DNA of 64,000 bases from Arctopsyche grandis (lineage: Eukaryota > Arthropoda > Insecta > Trichoptera > Hydropsychidae): assembly GCF_051622035.1 (NCBI RefSeq), contig NC_135365.1, positions 18,243,001 through 18,307,000 on the forward strand, read 5' to 3'. Position 1 is the first letter of the stretch. The number at the start of each line of letters is the position of its first letter. Both the position numbers and the translations under genes were made by a program. Of this stretch, positions 11,885 through 40,849 are shown one piece after another. The notes below the pieces were generated by a model. The model had not been told where the DNA came from, did no database searches, and saw only the letters and a list, made by a program, of their open reading frames with translations.

Positions 11885-12030
11885 ACATTGTAATTTTAAA
11901 GACGTTATTGATAATTCCATCGTTTCAATATATATTTACTGTATGGAGTAAGTTTTATACGGAGTACATTCGATACATCTTGCGATGTATCATTTTCGTG
12001 GATATGTTAATTATATTTTTAATTAATAAA
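11885..12030 (+). terminator. RpL15 3' UTR and poly(A) signal
   Basis: AATAAA at 12025-12030, about 140 bases after the stop codon. Confidence 0.7.
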
Positions 12031-12314
12031 CATACCTTGAATTCTTATTGTTATTTATTTGTTGATATTCAACTATTCTATTATTATGTAAGTTAATATT
12101 AAACAATATAAAACTCAATTGATTTTTGGAAACAAATATACCCACTTGTCACTTTTAATTTTAACAACAGGTGTGTATATATATATATTGTATACTCAAT
12201 TAATTGCTAAAATGTTCAATATGAATGCCTATTTACAGACATGTTAAATTCTTCACATACAATCACACAATTTAAGGTAAGAAAATTATTATATTTTACT
12301 TGTATGTATGATGA

Positions 12315-12396
12315 ATAAATGATGAAAATCGTGTTCTCACTTATATGATAAAATCAATTTACATGATATTATAACTTCCGTGGATGTCTGAAGAAT
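12315..12396 (+). ncRNA. C/D-box snoRNA, U14-like copy 1 (host intron 1)
   Basis: Box C ATGATGA at 12319-12325 and box D CTGA at 12388-12391. The 13 bases before box D, CTTCCGTGGATGT, differ by one base from the conserved U14 domain-A guide (CTTCCTTGGATGT) that pairs with 18S rRNA. U14 (SNORD14) is needed for early 18S processing and 2'-O-methylation. The identity with U14 is an inference from this guide; I did not confirm domain B. Confidence 0.7.
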
Positions 12397-12553
12397 GTTT
12401 TAAATTTTATCTACAATTCAATGTAACTTGATTCAATAATTAATAAAGATTTTCAATTTCAGACTCCAATGTCCAGTCTTCTTCGGACTGCAGGATCCAA
12501 CTTAAGCTTTATTTAGGTAATTATCACCATGAAATATTTAGACTAAGTGCATA

Positions 12554-12628
12554 TACACATGATGATGTTTCAATAGTGTAATCAGATGAATCAAATGATT
12601 AGGAACATGTTATGTGTATCTGAATGCA
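12554..12628 (+). ncRNA. C/D-box snoRNA candidate (host intron 2)
   Basis: Box C ATGATGA at 12559-12565 and box D CTGA at 12620-12623 with about 54 bases between, centred in the intron 12517-12695. A guide directly before box D would be CATGTTATGTGTAT. The rRNA or snRNA target is not recognised. Confidence 0.6.
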
Positions 12629-12781
12629 TTGTAGTGCTCATTAATGTCGACACATTTTGTCTGTATTTAATTAAATTCATTTTTTTTAATTCCAGATTGT
12701 GATGATCCAAACTCAACTATAGAATGGCGTTAGTTTCGAAATGGTGAGAATTTGACTTGTTAATTAATTTTATTGTATACT

Positions 12782-12864
12782 GCAAATGATGATACTTTAC
12801 TCTTATTATTATGAGTAATTAAAAATATCAATGATTAATGAACTTCCGTGGATGTCTGAAGCTT
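12782..12864 (+). ncRNA. C/D-box snoRNA, U14-like copy 2 (host intron 3)
   Basis: Box C ATGATGA at 12786-12792 and box D CTGA at 12856-12859. It carries the same 19-base stretch before and including box D as copy 1 (AACTTCCGTGGATGTCTGA), while the region between the C box and this guide has diverged. This is the pattern expected of duplicated U14 genes under selection for the guide. Confidence 0.7.
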
Positions 12865-13026
12865 TTTGTTTGAATATTATTTTAGAAACTTTCTAATGCA
12901 GGTTATTAATGAATGTTTTATTTTTTTTGTAGATTGGTGAAACTCTTCAATTGAAACTACAATTTTCGCTGTTATACAGGTAATTATCAATTTTAAAATT
13001 GTCTTTAATTTGTAATGATATTGGAT

Positions 13027-13098
13027 AGTTAATGATGAAACATCATGCACCATACTGAAGCTATGTGTTGATAATTAAACCCTTTTGTACTGATGCTA
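13027..13098 (+). ncRNA. C/D-box snoRNA candidate (host intron 4)
   Basis: Box C ATGATGA at 13032-13038, box D CTGA at 13090-13093, a possible D' CTGA at 13055-13058 and C'-like TTGATAA at 13069-13075. The guide before box D would be TTAAACCCTTTTGTA. It sits in intron 12980-13172. The target is not recognised. Confidence 0.65.
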
Positions 13099-13276
13099 TC
13101 AAATAATATAAAATATATTTGTTTTATTTCATTGAAAACTTGTCTGATTTTGTATTTTTATTTTTTTTTTAGATTTGATGACCTTTATTCTGAAGCGAGA
13201 AAGGAATATCATTGGGCGATTTTTTGATTACTTCAGGTGATTATACATACATTTATACTTTATTCATATATTTTAG

Positions 13277-13407
13277 TATCTTCCAGAGACCTTTATTCCA
13301 CGCTAAATAATTCAGTTTGGAAGTCTAAAGAAGTAGAACAAAAACCCGTCTAGGTGAGATATTAGGATCTATCAATGCCTAATCTCTCAATCCAGACCGG
13401 AACACTC
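13277..13407 (+). ncRNA. H/ACA-box snoRNA candidate (host intron 5)
   Basis: Two hairpins in the 241-base intron 13237-13477. The first is closed by CTTCCA (13280-13285) with TTTGGAAG (13317-13323). It is followed by an H-box-like AGAACA at 13335-13340. The second has stems CCGTCT/AGACCGG and GAGATATTAGG/CCTAATCTC, and ends with ACA at 13402-13404, three bases beyond the stem. That layout (hairpin-hinge-hairpin-ACA) is the H/ACA pseudouridylation-guide architecture. The target is not determined. Confidence 0.6.
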
Positions 13408-13710
13408 TTTATCAATGATTATTGACGTTTTAAATTTCGTTAGTGCCAATACTAATTCGTCAATTCTTTTATTTCAGATTGAACTTTGAATCAAATGATG
13501 TCAAAATTTAGTCTTACCCTTGCTGATCAGCCGATTGTTGCTGGGGCTCAGGAGAGATCAATAACCAGGAACTAAATGTTATTAGTCTATTGGACTAGTA
13601 TCAATACTCATTATTAGTTCGGTCTGTTATAAGCAGAAAGGCTTTTTGGCTTATTCATATTGTCTGTTTTGAATTTCCGACGAGATGAAAAATATCTAAA
13701 TAATAAAGCG

Positions 13711-14184
13711 ATTGAAAATATTTTTGTTTGTTTCCTTCAAAATCCTCCCTTTTTTTTACATACCTCTACGTTTCACTTACGATTACAATTCAGGAGAAAA
13801 TTTGCCTCATCCAATCGTTTTCATACTTTGTCATATTGCTCATTTTGGTAATCAATAGTAAATGGATCCTCCGTCATTACGATGGTGCAAAAATATCGAA
13901 AGACGGAAGAAGTTTGAATTTCTGAAAAGTGACGACATCCAGTTTTTAGTTTTAAACAGATAGCGGCAGTAAAATAAAATTGGTTTTTTTATTCAAGATA
14001 ATAATTATTTTATATTCAAATTATAGAAGAGGTATGTTTTTAAAAAACTTTTTTTATTCACATTTAATAAATTGTACACAGGCCAGATGATCAGCATACA
14101 TTTGAATTTTAAGAAATAGGTAATTAAGGATTACAGTTGTAAATACATACATCTATAGCATTCATTCCATAAATATATTTTTAG
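13711..14184. other. Intergenic, upstream of the FLYWCH exon
   Basis: No gene recognised; two overlapping short frames at 13660-13925 have no domain. Confidence 0.4.
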
Positions 14185-14444
14185 GCTTAAAAATGCAGTA
14201 TTCAAGCCTTACCCAGAAAGGCAATCGAATTTTGATTTACTCTGGTTTTGAATATGCCTATTTCCGAACTAGGAACGAAGTCTTGACCTGGAGGTGCAGA
14301 AAAAATCGCTCCATGAAATGTCACTCATATATGAAGACAAAGAATGAAAATGTTGTACAACAACCAACCATGCATTGCCACGATTTCGACCCTCAAAAAA
14401 AGAACGATAAGTTTATAAGATACCTCAAAAAATCAAACCCATAA
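14185..14444 (+). CDS. FLYWCH-type zinc-finger exon
   Basis: An open frame follows a good acceptor (TATATTTTTAG, ends 14184) and stays open from 14185 to a TAA ending at 14444. The first internal ATG is at 14193. The protein has the FLYWCH spacing: TQKGNRILIYSGFEYAYFRT, then W-R-C-R, a cysteine in MKCHSY, and the H-x-H of MHCHDF. FLYWCH exons occur as alternative 3' exons of mod(mdg4)-type BTB proteins, where they bind partners or DNA; they also occur in small stand-alone proteins. With about 86 residues and an upstream acceptor, this is best read as a terminal exon of a larger gene or an isolated small gene. No partner exon was found in the window. Confidence 0.7.
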
Positions 14445-14488
14445 TTAATAGTGATCATCGTAATATAATCAGCAGTTGAACATGAGCT

Positions 14489-14606
14489 ATGATAACTAGA
14501 GGTAGGATAGTCACAGTGCTATCCATTGTTCGGCAAACCTTTAACAATGCATTTACAACCTTTGAACAATACACGGCCCCCTCAGGCACCGGTGACTAAT
14601 GATAAC
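14489..14606. mobile_element. Short hAT-like MITE, 102 bp
   Basis: Element 14497-14598 (TAGAGGTAGGATAG...CGGTGACTA) with a perfect 8-bp duplication ATGATAAC at 14489-14496 and 14599-14606. Its core (GTTCGGCAAACCTTTAACAA and following) is shared in reverse orientation with 26846-26978. Confidence 0.75.
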
Positions 14607-15268
14607 AACACATTGCATCAAATGTGGATATGAAACCAAATTCAGAAACATTCCTATTTTGTAGTCAAACCAATACAATAGTAAAAGTATTTTGTATATA
14701 AATGACGATTCCGTCTGCATATTAGACAAATTCGTTGTAAAATAGTTGGTGTGTTGTGTTGATGATTCTCAAATTAAAACAACAATTGCTCAACATTCTT
14801 TAATTATTATATTAAATATATATTACATAAAAAACTGTATATGCATATTCACAAACATTAATACATGCAATAATTCGATGCATAATTTGCACCAATGGAC
14901 AAAAATTTTAAATTGGAATGAATAGCAAAAATAATTATACTTTATAAATTTTCCAAGGAATGTTTCGACATTTGTATACATTTATAAACGATAATAAATA
15001 ACATTACAGAAAATATTTTTGGTGTGCTTTTTCTATAAATCAACATTGCTTTTTAAAAAGCAACTGATGTACATTCTTCACACACAGTTACGTTTTCAAA
15101 GAATAAATTATTTAACTTAAATTTATAATGGTTCATTTGATGATATTGACACTTGTAACGAGTAAAGGTCTCGATTGAAAATTTAAATAATACACAATAT
15201 GCTTATGATTAAAATACGTTTTAACGAGAGCATTGCAATTTTTTCCGTTCGATAATCATGAATAAAAA
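14607..15268. other. Intergenic and malic enzyme 3' flank
   Basis: No gene. The part next to 15268 is presumably the 3' UTR of the minus-strand malic enzyme gene. No convincing minus-strand AATAAA was picked. Confidence 0.4.
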
Positions 15269-33458
<18,190 letters not shown>

Positions 33459-33552
33459 TGCGAATACGCCTTCCCCTTTTACACGGGGCTTTTTTTTCTT
33501 TTCGGTTTCAGGTTGAGTCGTGTCGACTTTCTGAAATTTGACGCATTGGAAC
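33459..33552 (-). promoter_or_regulatory. Malic enzyme 5' flank
   Basis: Only 94 bases separate the start codon (33458) from the edge of a hAT element (33553). GC-rich exon 1 gives way to AT-rich sequence here. No TATA box or defined start site is claimed; the real promoter may lie inside or beyond the transposon. Confidence 0.35.
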
Positions 33553-34391
33553 TAGAGATCCCAATCTAATATTCGAATTATTCGTCTGATTTTTCAGCCA
33601 TTCATATTTGATGAAATATTCGTGTATATATTTTTTTATAAAATAAATACACAAAATCAGTATGAAAAGAGTGATGACGAAGAAGCCGACGATTACGAAG
33701 GAAATGAAATGTGTAATGGGGATAATTTTGATGAAAATGAAGATAGTGAATTGTCTACATGTGAAGAAATGGATTTTTATTCATTATGTACAGAAATGTT
33801 TGAAAGAAATCACTTTTCGATCGATAATAATCTCTAAGAAATTTTAGGAAAATAATACGAATTTTTTAAGAAGTCACCGGCGAAATATACATTTTTAGAA
33901 GAAACCATAATGAAAAAAGAAAAAAAAAATGAAATTATTAATGGATGTAAAAACGAGGTGGAATTCAATGGCAACAATAATATATGATAAGACGATTTAT
34001 TTAAGTTTTCGAAAGTGTAAGCATAGCACTAAAAGAACATAATTTCAATGCTGTTTCTAAGAATGAAATTGATATTTTGAAATTTTTAATTGATGTTCTT
34101 ACTCAGGTTGAAACCGCAATCAAAGAATTAAGCCAAAATAGTGCATATTTAATAACAGCAGGAGTTTATAAATGTTTATCTTATATTTTTTGTGTGTATT
34201 TCATATGTTTTTTTTTAATTTTCTTAAAATTATGTTTTATTTACTGTAATATATTACATATATAAATAAAATGTAATTTATGCTCAGTACATATGTAATT
34301 ACCTTTTTTTTAAAATTTTCGAATATATTCGATTATTCGAGTAGCTCTCGAATAGTTGAAGTCGACGAATATTGGGATACCCAATTGAAAC
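33545..34391 (+). mobile_element. hAT element with decayed transposase, upstream of malic enzyme
   Basis: Element 33553-34383 (831 bp), starting TAGAGATCCCAAT and ending ATTGGGATACCCA, flanked by ATTGGAAC and ATTGAAAC (7 of 8). Inside, plus-strand frames at 33622-33837 (acidic DDEEADDYEGNE) and around 34040-34180 (ILKFLIDVLTQVETAIKELS) read like scattered remnants of a hAT transposase; the latter resembles the conserved 'L-pFe-aT-eLS' helix. Broken by stops and deletions; not functional. Confidence 0.65.
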
Positions 34392-34429
34392 TGACTGTGT
34401 ACTATAAATACTGTTTTTAGATGGTCATA

Positions 34430-34995
34430 CATATTATTTATTTATTATTATCAAATAGCAAATTGCTAATGAATTATTTACAATTAACAATTTTAAAATT
34501 AAACTAACAACTATAATATAACGTAGTTATTAACAAAATTAACAAAACTATAACCAGTAACCTTAAATAATATAATATAATTCCAAACATAGCATTTTAT
34601 TAAAGTTACATATATATTTACGTCATCTTCCACAGAGGTATCCATTAACATGCCTCAAGAAAGCACCAATGTTACTAGCACCTCTAATGCTCTCAGGAAG
34701 GGAATTGTATATTTGAACACCCCTGTGGAAAACACCTCCTGCAGTTTTTGCTTTCTAGTTTTATACTTATGTATATCTCTATTCTTAACTATATGATTAT
34801 TAAAATATTTGGGTAATAGATTCTTATCTAGCTTATATACAAATTTTAAAGTGCTTAATTTAAGACTATTTATAATATCCAACCATTTCAATTCATTTAA
34901 CATACTTCTAATATTCTTACGTTACCTCACATTCAAAATTGCACGCATTGCTCTATTCTGCACTTTCTGTAGTTTATCGATACACAATCCATATT
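34430..34995 (-). mobile_element. CR1/Jockey-like LINE 3' fragment
   Basis: The minus strand encodes, in shifted frames, LQKVQNRAMRAILNVR (near 34935-34980), then LNELKWLDIINSLKLSTLKF and, after a frameshift, IYNSLPESIRGASNI (near 34670-34715). This is the usual C-terminal block of CR1/Jockey-type reverse transcriptases. The 3' side ends in an (AATA)n-type tail at 34435-34452. 5'-truncated, dead. Confidence 0.65.
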
Positions 34996-35180
34996 AGCAT
35001 AAGGATGAAAAATTAGCATAAATAGTACATATGTATGTCGATCAATGGTGCTATTTCCTTGATCGAAGGTAGTGACACCGCATCAGGGTCCAAAGCCCTG
35101 GGGGTAAAAATAGTGCACAACTGTAATGGAGTCAATTTTTTTTACGTCAAATAAAGTCAATTGCATCATTTCATATGCGA

Positions 35181-35400
35181 TTCATGAGTAAGGATAGGCG
35201 GTCGGTTTCTATTTGGACAAAAAATTGGGTTCATCATTGTCAATTTCTATTGTGAACTTTTTTTTTACTAACCTCTTCTTAGCTCGAAAACGATTTTGTC
35301 GTGTGACGAAGTTTTTTGCTCTCTAGCTTTTTAGGACAATAGAAATTGACAATAGTCTTTCCTGAAAAATAGAAACCGAGCGCCTATCCTTATTCATGAG
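35181..35400. mobile_element. hAT-like MITE, 204 bp, ~80-bp terminal repeats
   Basis: Element 35189-35392 with perfect 8-bp duplication TTCATGAG. Ends TAAGGATAGGCGGTCGGTTT and AAACCGAGCGCCTATCCTTA are inverted, and the similarity continues inward (TTGTCAATTTCTATTGT). A lone TAAGGATACGCC at 37387-37398 may be another end of the family. Confidence 0.8.
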
Positions 35401-38400
35401 CGTTAGAATTGCGTAGTTCTAGGACTGTTGAAAATCAACGGGCGCATAATTTGAACATTGAGGATAGTATAAGAAAATTCACAGATCCATTTCTTTGTAT
35501 TGGTTACTTTTGCTTAATGAGTGCTTACTACACTTTATATTACACTGTTTTGTGAAAAATAACGCTTCTCTATTAGTAGCATTTTCCTAATGGTGAAATA
35601 AAAGGAAATCCACTAGCAAATACAATAATTTTCTTATTTTTTAATAATTAATGAGATAAAATTAAAATTAAATTTTTTTTATTGTGAAAATGTGAGGAGA
35701 CCCACATTTTTGGGCTGTTGATGATACGCCAATGATGTCGATAAAAGTAAAATAATATGTAACATGCATACATTGCATGCCTGATAGCATTACAAAAGAT
35801 AATAAAACAGTAAAAGTAGCTAATTTATGTAATATTTCTATTATTAACATATCCGTAAGTAAGGAAGAGGAAATAAAAAAAATGTCGTGCCAATTATATG
35901 TACATATATGTATATTTAAAAGTTTCAGCTCAATCAATTTAAATAAACAAATTCAAAGAATAATCTAATAGTGAATTAAAAATGAAATATGAGAAAGTAT
36001 AAAAGCCTGTCATATTAAGTTTATACGAGATGAGAGGGAAAAAATAGCCTTTACCATTGATTAATTGATTTGGTTAATTGAAAAAAGTTGGTAGAAAGTC
36101 GAGAATGGATAGCTAACTGCCATCGCTTCGATCTGACACAAAATTTAGATCTAAATTTTAATGAGTTCGTTAATGTTACATTACATCAATGTTACATTAA
36201 CGAAGAGTAGAAATAGTTCAAAATCAGATCATAATTTTTGACGGGCGGGAATTACTGAACTAATAATAAAAAGAGGAGACCTTTAAGGGGAGGATTCGGT
36301 GGACTTAAAAATTAAAAAAAATAACACAACCATAAATATTTCAAGGACTGACACTTGGTTTCAGTTTGATAGGATTATCGAATTAACACAGATACAAAAA
36401 TCTCATGATCGAATTTTCTTTATTGCGATCATTTTCAAAGTTCGATATTTTATGCCGAAATATATTTATATTACATTTACATTGTATTTGTAAACGAGAT
36501 AATTATATATAGGTACATATAGTAGGTAATATGTAAGTGCAACAAAAACATTATTTTATGATATATTTTGCATTTACCCTAAAATTGTTGTAGCTTTGTA
36601 AATTTTGTTCAATGAAGAATTTTGGTCCGAGTCTGAAATTCAAATATTTTTGTAGGTATCAACAAATTTCGATAGCTTTTTGGATTATTTCCATTACACA
36701 AAACTCATCTACATAGTTGCCGTAAAACAAATGAGTATCATTTTTTCAAAATTAGGAAAATGAAATTGTTTTCCTTGAAAACTTTCGTATGTATAAATTT
36801 TATGTTATTGTAAATATGTACATATGTATACTTCACTGTTCCAGACTAAGTTATGATATAAACATAACTATTCAATTTGCAAAAAATTCAACAATGCATA
36901 ATAATGATAATATGCATTAGCTGAAATCGTGATATTTTTTTACTCAGCATAATATAATACAAAACAAAATTAGTATTTAAATCATAAAAATATAAGAACA
37001 CGTGAAACACTGAAAATACAAAGACAAATCAAACAATTTTATCAAATCTAATAAATTCATTTCGTCACCGCATATTATGCAAATGTGAATTTTATAATAG
37101 ATATCAATCATAAAATAAAAATTTGAATGCAATTTGTCGCAATCAACGTCTCTTTCTTTGTATTTGAAAAGTTCAAAAATGTGCCGCTAATTCCTATGTG
37201 GATTATTTTTTTTTATCATCTAATGCAATATAAACCATATTATCAGAATCACTTCATTATACACTTAAAACATATCGGATTATATATGCCTAATTAAATT
37301 GTTACTAGCAAACTTGTAACACGTCATAATTAATTCTATGCAATAAAATTTATTATAATGTTCCCTATTATTACAGCGTCATAAAGTAAGGATACGCCTA
37401 ATCGTATTTATTAATGCTGTATGTAAATCAATAATAATTTCCAATGATATTTGTAAAAGTCGGTCAATCGGAAGTCATAATTTCATTTGATATCAAAGGT
37501 GAAATAAGACATTATGAAATCTAATATCATTATAATTAGGATGTGATATCACCACTTACCGGCCCTAGCCCGATCGCGTCATTATTAGTTGAATTTTGGA
37601 AATTACACCATTAAATCAAAGGTTTATATTGAATTTTTAAAATATTAATATACATACATATGTACGTATATAAATACATATTTTTACATATCACAAAAAT
37701 TTAATCGCATAATATAACTTGTGGTTTTATTTGTTGTTGATGTGAAGTTGTTTTGTCGTAAAGTTTATTTTCCAAAGGAAACCACAAATAAAGTTCGTCG
37801 ATCTTCCTTTTCTTCCATACAATCTGCGGTCGTATCCGTCGAAAATATGATAAAAACAGAAAAACAACAAATATTTATCTTGTTATTAACTAACCCATAT
37901 TCCTGTATTCCATTTTCGGTGCGCTTTTTGTTTTCCCCCAAAATTGTCTTCATGTTCGAGCCGGCTATTTTATACATCTGTATGTATATGTATGTACATA
38001 TGTATGTACATATGTATGTATGTATGTACTATTGCGGAACAAATTTTCGCACTGTCTCTACATATGTTTCAACACTACTGATCTTGAAAATAATCAAGCA
38101 ATGCACCAAGAAACGTGCTTCGATGCCCTATCAATATGCATACATTTGCCTTTTTGCATTTTACAGACACGTGATTTGAAGCAACAGATGTCTCGTTAAC
38201 AATGATTACATTACAAATGACGGTACTTAAAAACCTATTGAATGCTAGTAAAAGAGTGAAAAATCATATTGAATCACATTTTGGATAGGCCTTTGTTATA
38301 TTGTGATCCATTTTTATTCATCTGTGAATACATTTTTACAAGGTTTACATTAGTTTCACTTTGCGATTGATCTGGAGAAACCTTCTATGTAAAACTCTTC

Positions 38401-40204
38401 CGATCGCTTTGAAACTTTGCCATTTTGCAAGGTTTGGCCCACGATAGAGATTTTAAGAGGGCTGGATACCCGAAACGTTAATTTTTTTGCCGTTCCTTTC
38501 TTTGATATATATATTGAGTGAATGCGACAGTTGCGCCTCGACCAGATAATATCTATTTTAAATCGACAAAATCGAGGTTTCGTATTCTCCAGTTTTCTCC
38601 TCCGAAACTAGACCAATTTAAAAAAAAGTTCATCATCGGTATGAGAAAGATATTTTCTATGTTTATGTGGTCGTATTTTTTTAAAAATCAACCGTTAAAT
38701 AAACACGCTGGACTCTTTTCGTGGGTGTAAAAAAGAGGCGATTTTATAGATGTTTGGCGGCTCCTAACTCATATAAAAAATAACTAATCAAAAAAATAAA
38801 ACCATAGAAACATGCCTATGGTGGATATCCATAGCATATTAAAAAATAATTTCTCTAGTGCCATTATTGAGGAAGCGATAATTGTAATACGTTTGTATGG
38901 ACAAGGCGCTGGTGTACAGCTCTCGTAATTGTGTCCTCTAGTGAAATATAATCGTAATACACGTTTAGAAATTCATAAAATCTCGATACGATGACAGCTC
39001 TCGTTATTTAAAATATTATTTGATGTCTTTAATGCTATTGCTATTTAACAAACGACAGTAAAAATATGCATTCATGAAAAATTCACGCAAATTTTGTATC
39101 GTAATTAGCAGTTTTTATTCCTACTTGTAAAAATCCATCCATTATAAACACATTTTAATATGGAAAAAAATTTTCTTTTGTTTTTTAAAATAAACTCCAT
39201 AAAAATAATAAGAAGTTCCACTACTAAATATGAGGCCTTTCAAAGTACTATTTGCAGCGTAATAATACCTATTTCGTTTTATGATTCCGTTATAAAAATT
39301 GTTTTATTTAAACGTAGATACGTTTTTATGAACACATTGAAATTCTCGTTTCAATAATAATATATAATATGGTGAGCATAGTCACGTAATTAGTAATTAT
39401 GCACGTATAAAAGTAAAGTCGAACGTCATTGACATATCGACATTGGTCTAAGTCAATTCAGCAAAATTATTCTAAAACGAATATGATTTTCACAGCTTTA
39501 TCGATCGATCGATTTAACCACGAACATGCGAGATCAAGTTTAAATTGAATTCGTGGAAAAAAATAAGCATGTTTCTAATTATGCAACAAAATCACGTTAC
39601 ACGTATTTTAACGTAAGCGCACAAATATGTACATTGCAATGAAAAATCGTGAAGTTATTAAGATCGTAAGTGATTCTTTTTGAAAATTATCTAGGACAAT
39701 GACAAATGTACGTAGCCTAGGGATATATTCGTTTTCTCGACAACCTGAACTATAAATAGAGGTCACAAATAGGTATACACATTCACGCTTGTGTGCATAA
39801 ATCTTTATATTTAAAAAATTACGCCTTGCAAAGATTCTATAGAAACCCCGACCGGAGAGTATGACTGATATAATTATATAATTTATTACCAGCTAAGAAA
39901 AAACTAATTTGTTGCAATATGTATTAGTGGTGTTATTAATACACTTTAAGTGCGTTTCCTCCGTTTGAAGGGCACATGTTTACCTTAAGCTAAATACTAA
40001 ATTGATCACATAGCAAATCTTTGACGGTGCACATTTATATCCATTTAGATTGCTATGTACTAAAATTCTCAATATGAACAGAAAAAAAGTTTCTCGGATA
40101 GTTTTGCATGTGCTAAAAAGCACTGTTAGGCCAAATATGTGCCGTCGCGTCCCTTCACAAAACTGGAGTAATTTCAGTGATGTTTTACCCTTGTATTTTT
40201 TTTT
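35401..40204. other. AT-rich intergenic
   Basis: No gene recognised. Palindrome AAAATTTAGATCTAAATTTT near 36139-36158 and an 11-bp inverted pair (TTCGTTAATGT / ACATTAACGAA) at about 36165-36203. Positions 37978-38028 are a TATGTA-type microsatellite, which inflates the 152-residue frame at 37721-38179. Confidence 0.5.
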
Positions 40205-40385
40205 AATTTATACCAGTAAGGCCTAACAGGTAAACCCAATGCGCTTTCCTGGCCAAAAACATTGTACATTTGATACAAATATTATTAGTACTGTACCTAT
40301 ACAAAGTACATAAATACATATCAATTAATATCCACACAGACATCTAAGGTCAAATTTGTAAATTTGCGACATTTTAGACAATTAA
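40205..40385 (-). repeat. SINE 3'-end fragment (copy F)
   Basis: GGCCTAACAGGTAAACCCAA and CGCTTTCCTGGCC are the reverse complement of the 3' module of the tRNA-derived SINE. The head is missing. Confidence 0.6.
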
Positions 40386-40386
40386 C

Positions 40387-40845
40387 CAGCAGCGTGGTCT
40401 AGTGGTGAATGTTGAATTATTTCGTACTTGATGTTACGAGTTCGATTCCCGCTAAGTCTCGCTGTTGGCCAGACCTTGGTTTGTCGAGGTCGATCGTTTC
40501 TTATCAGAATTTGCCAATTTTTCTGATTTTCATTGAAACGATTCCTGTAAAATTGGCGTTTCCTTCCCAATTTTCTGTTGCGAACATTTAGTTATTGTTA
40601 TATCTTAGGTTTCGCCATATTGCTCACCATAGATGTCTCTGTGGTTGTTTATCAAATTTAAAATTCGTATTGTTACATGGAAGTTATTCATCGTTATTTA
40701 TCGTATTAATACGATGTTTGTAATATCTGACCATAGATGTCAGATATTGTTTAGATTTACATGTATCTATGTAATAATTATGTGGACCAGGAAGGCGCAT
40801 TTGGGGTTTACCTGTTAAGCCTTCCTGGTATATTTGTATATATAT
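40387..40845 (+). repeat. tRNA-derived SINE, copy C
   Basis: A box TGGTCTAGTGG, B box GTTCGATTCCC, body (CGATCGTTTCTTATCAGAAT, GCCAATTTTTCTGATTTTC), then the 3' module CCAGGAAGGCGCATTTGGGG to CCTTCCTGG at 40788-40829. Short minus and plus frames over it are not genes. Confidence 0.8.
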
Positions 40846-40849
40846 GTAT

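Larger units (their letters stand above)
12200..13710 (+). ncRNA. snoRNA host gene (UHG/GAS5-like), noncoding spliced transcript
   Basis: Six short exons with GT-AG introns can be drawn: exon 1 ends 12276 (TTTAAG|GTAAGA), 12463-12516, 12696-12743, 12933-12979, 13173-13236, and a last exon from 13478 to a poly(A) signal AATAAA at 13702-13707. No shared open frame runs through the exons, which are about 47-64 bases. Each of the five introns holds one snoRNA candidate in roughly the same place, which is the hallmark of snoRNA host genes. Splicing would release the introns for exonucleolytic maturation. Exon 1 start is uncertain; a TATATATATATATTGTATA stretch at 12176-12195 could be the promoter. 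The gene lies just downstream of RpL15 on the same strand, but a poly(A) signal lies between. The structure is read from the sequence; the host-gene role is inferred. Confidence 0.75.

Noticed and set aside
34077-34265. Stand-alone small gene
   Set aside because: Lies within a hAT element bounded by inverted ends and resembles decayed transposase followed by an AT-rich tail.
37721-38179. 152-residue plus frame
   Set aside because: Runs through a TATGTA microsatellite, no recognised domain, no splice or codon evidence.
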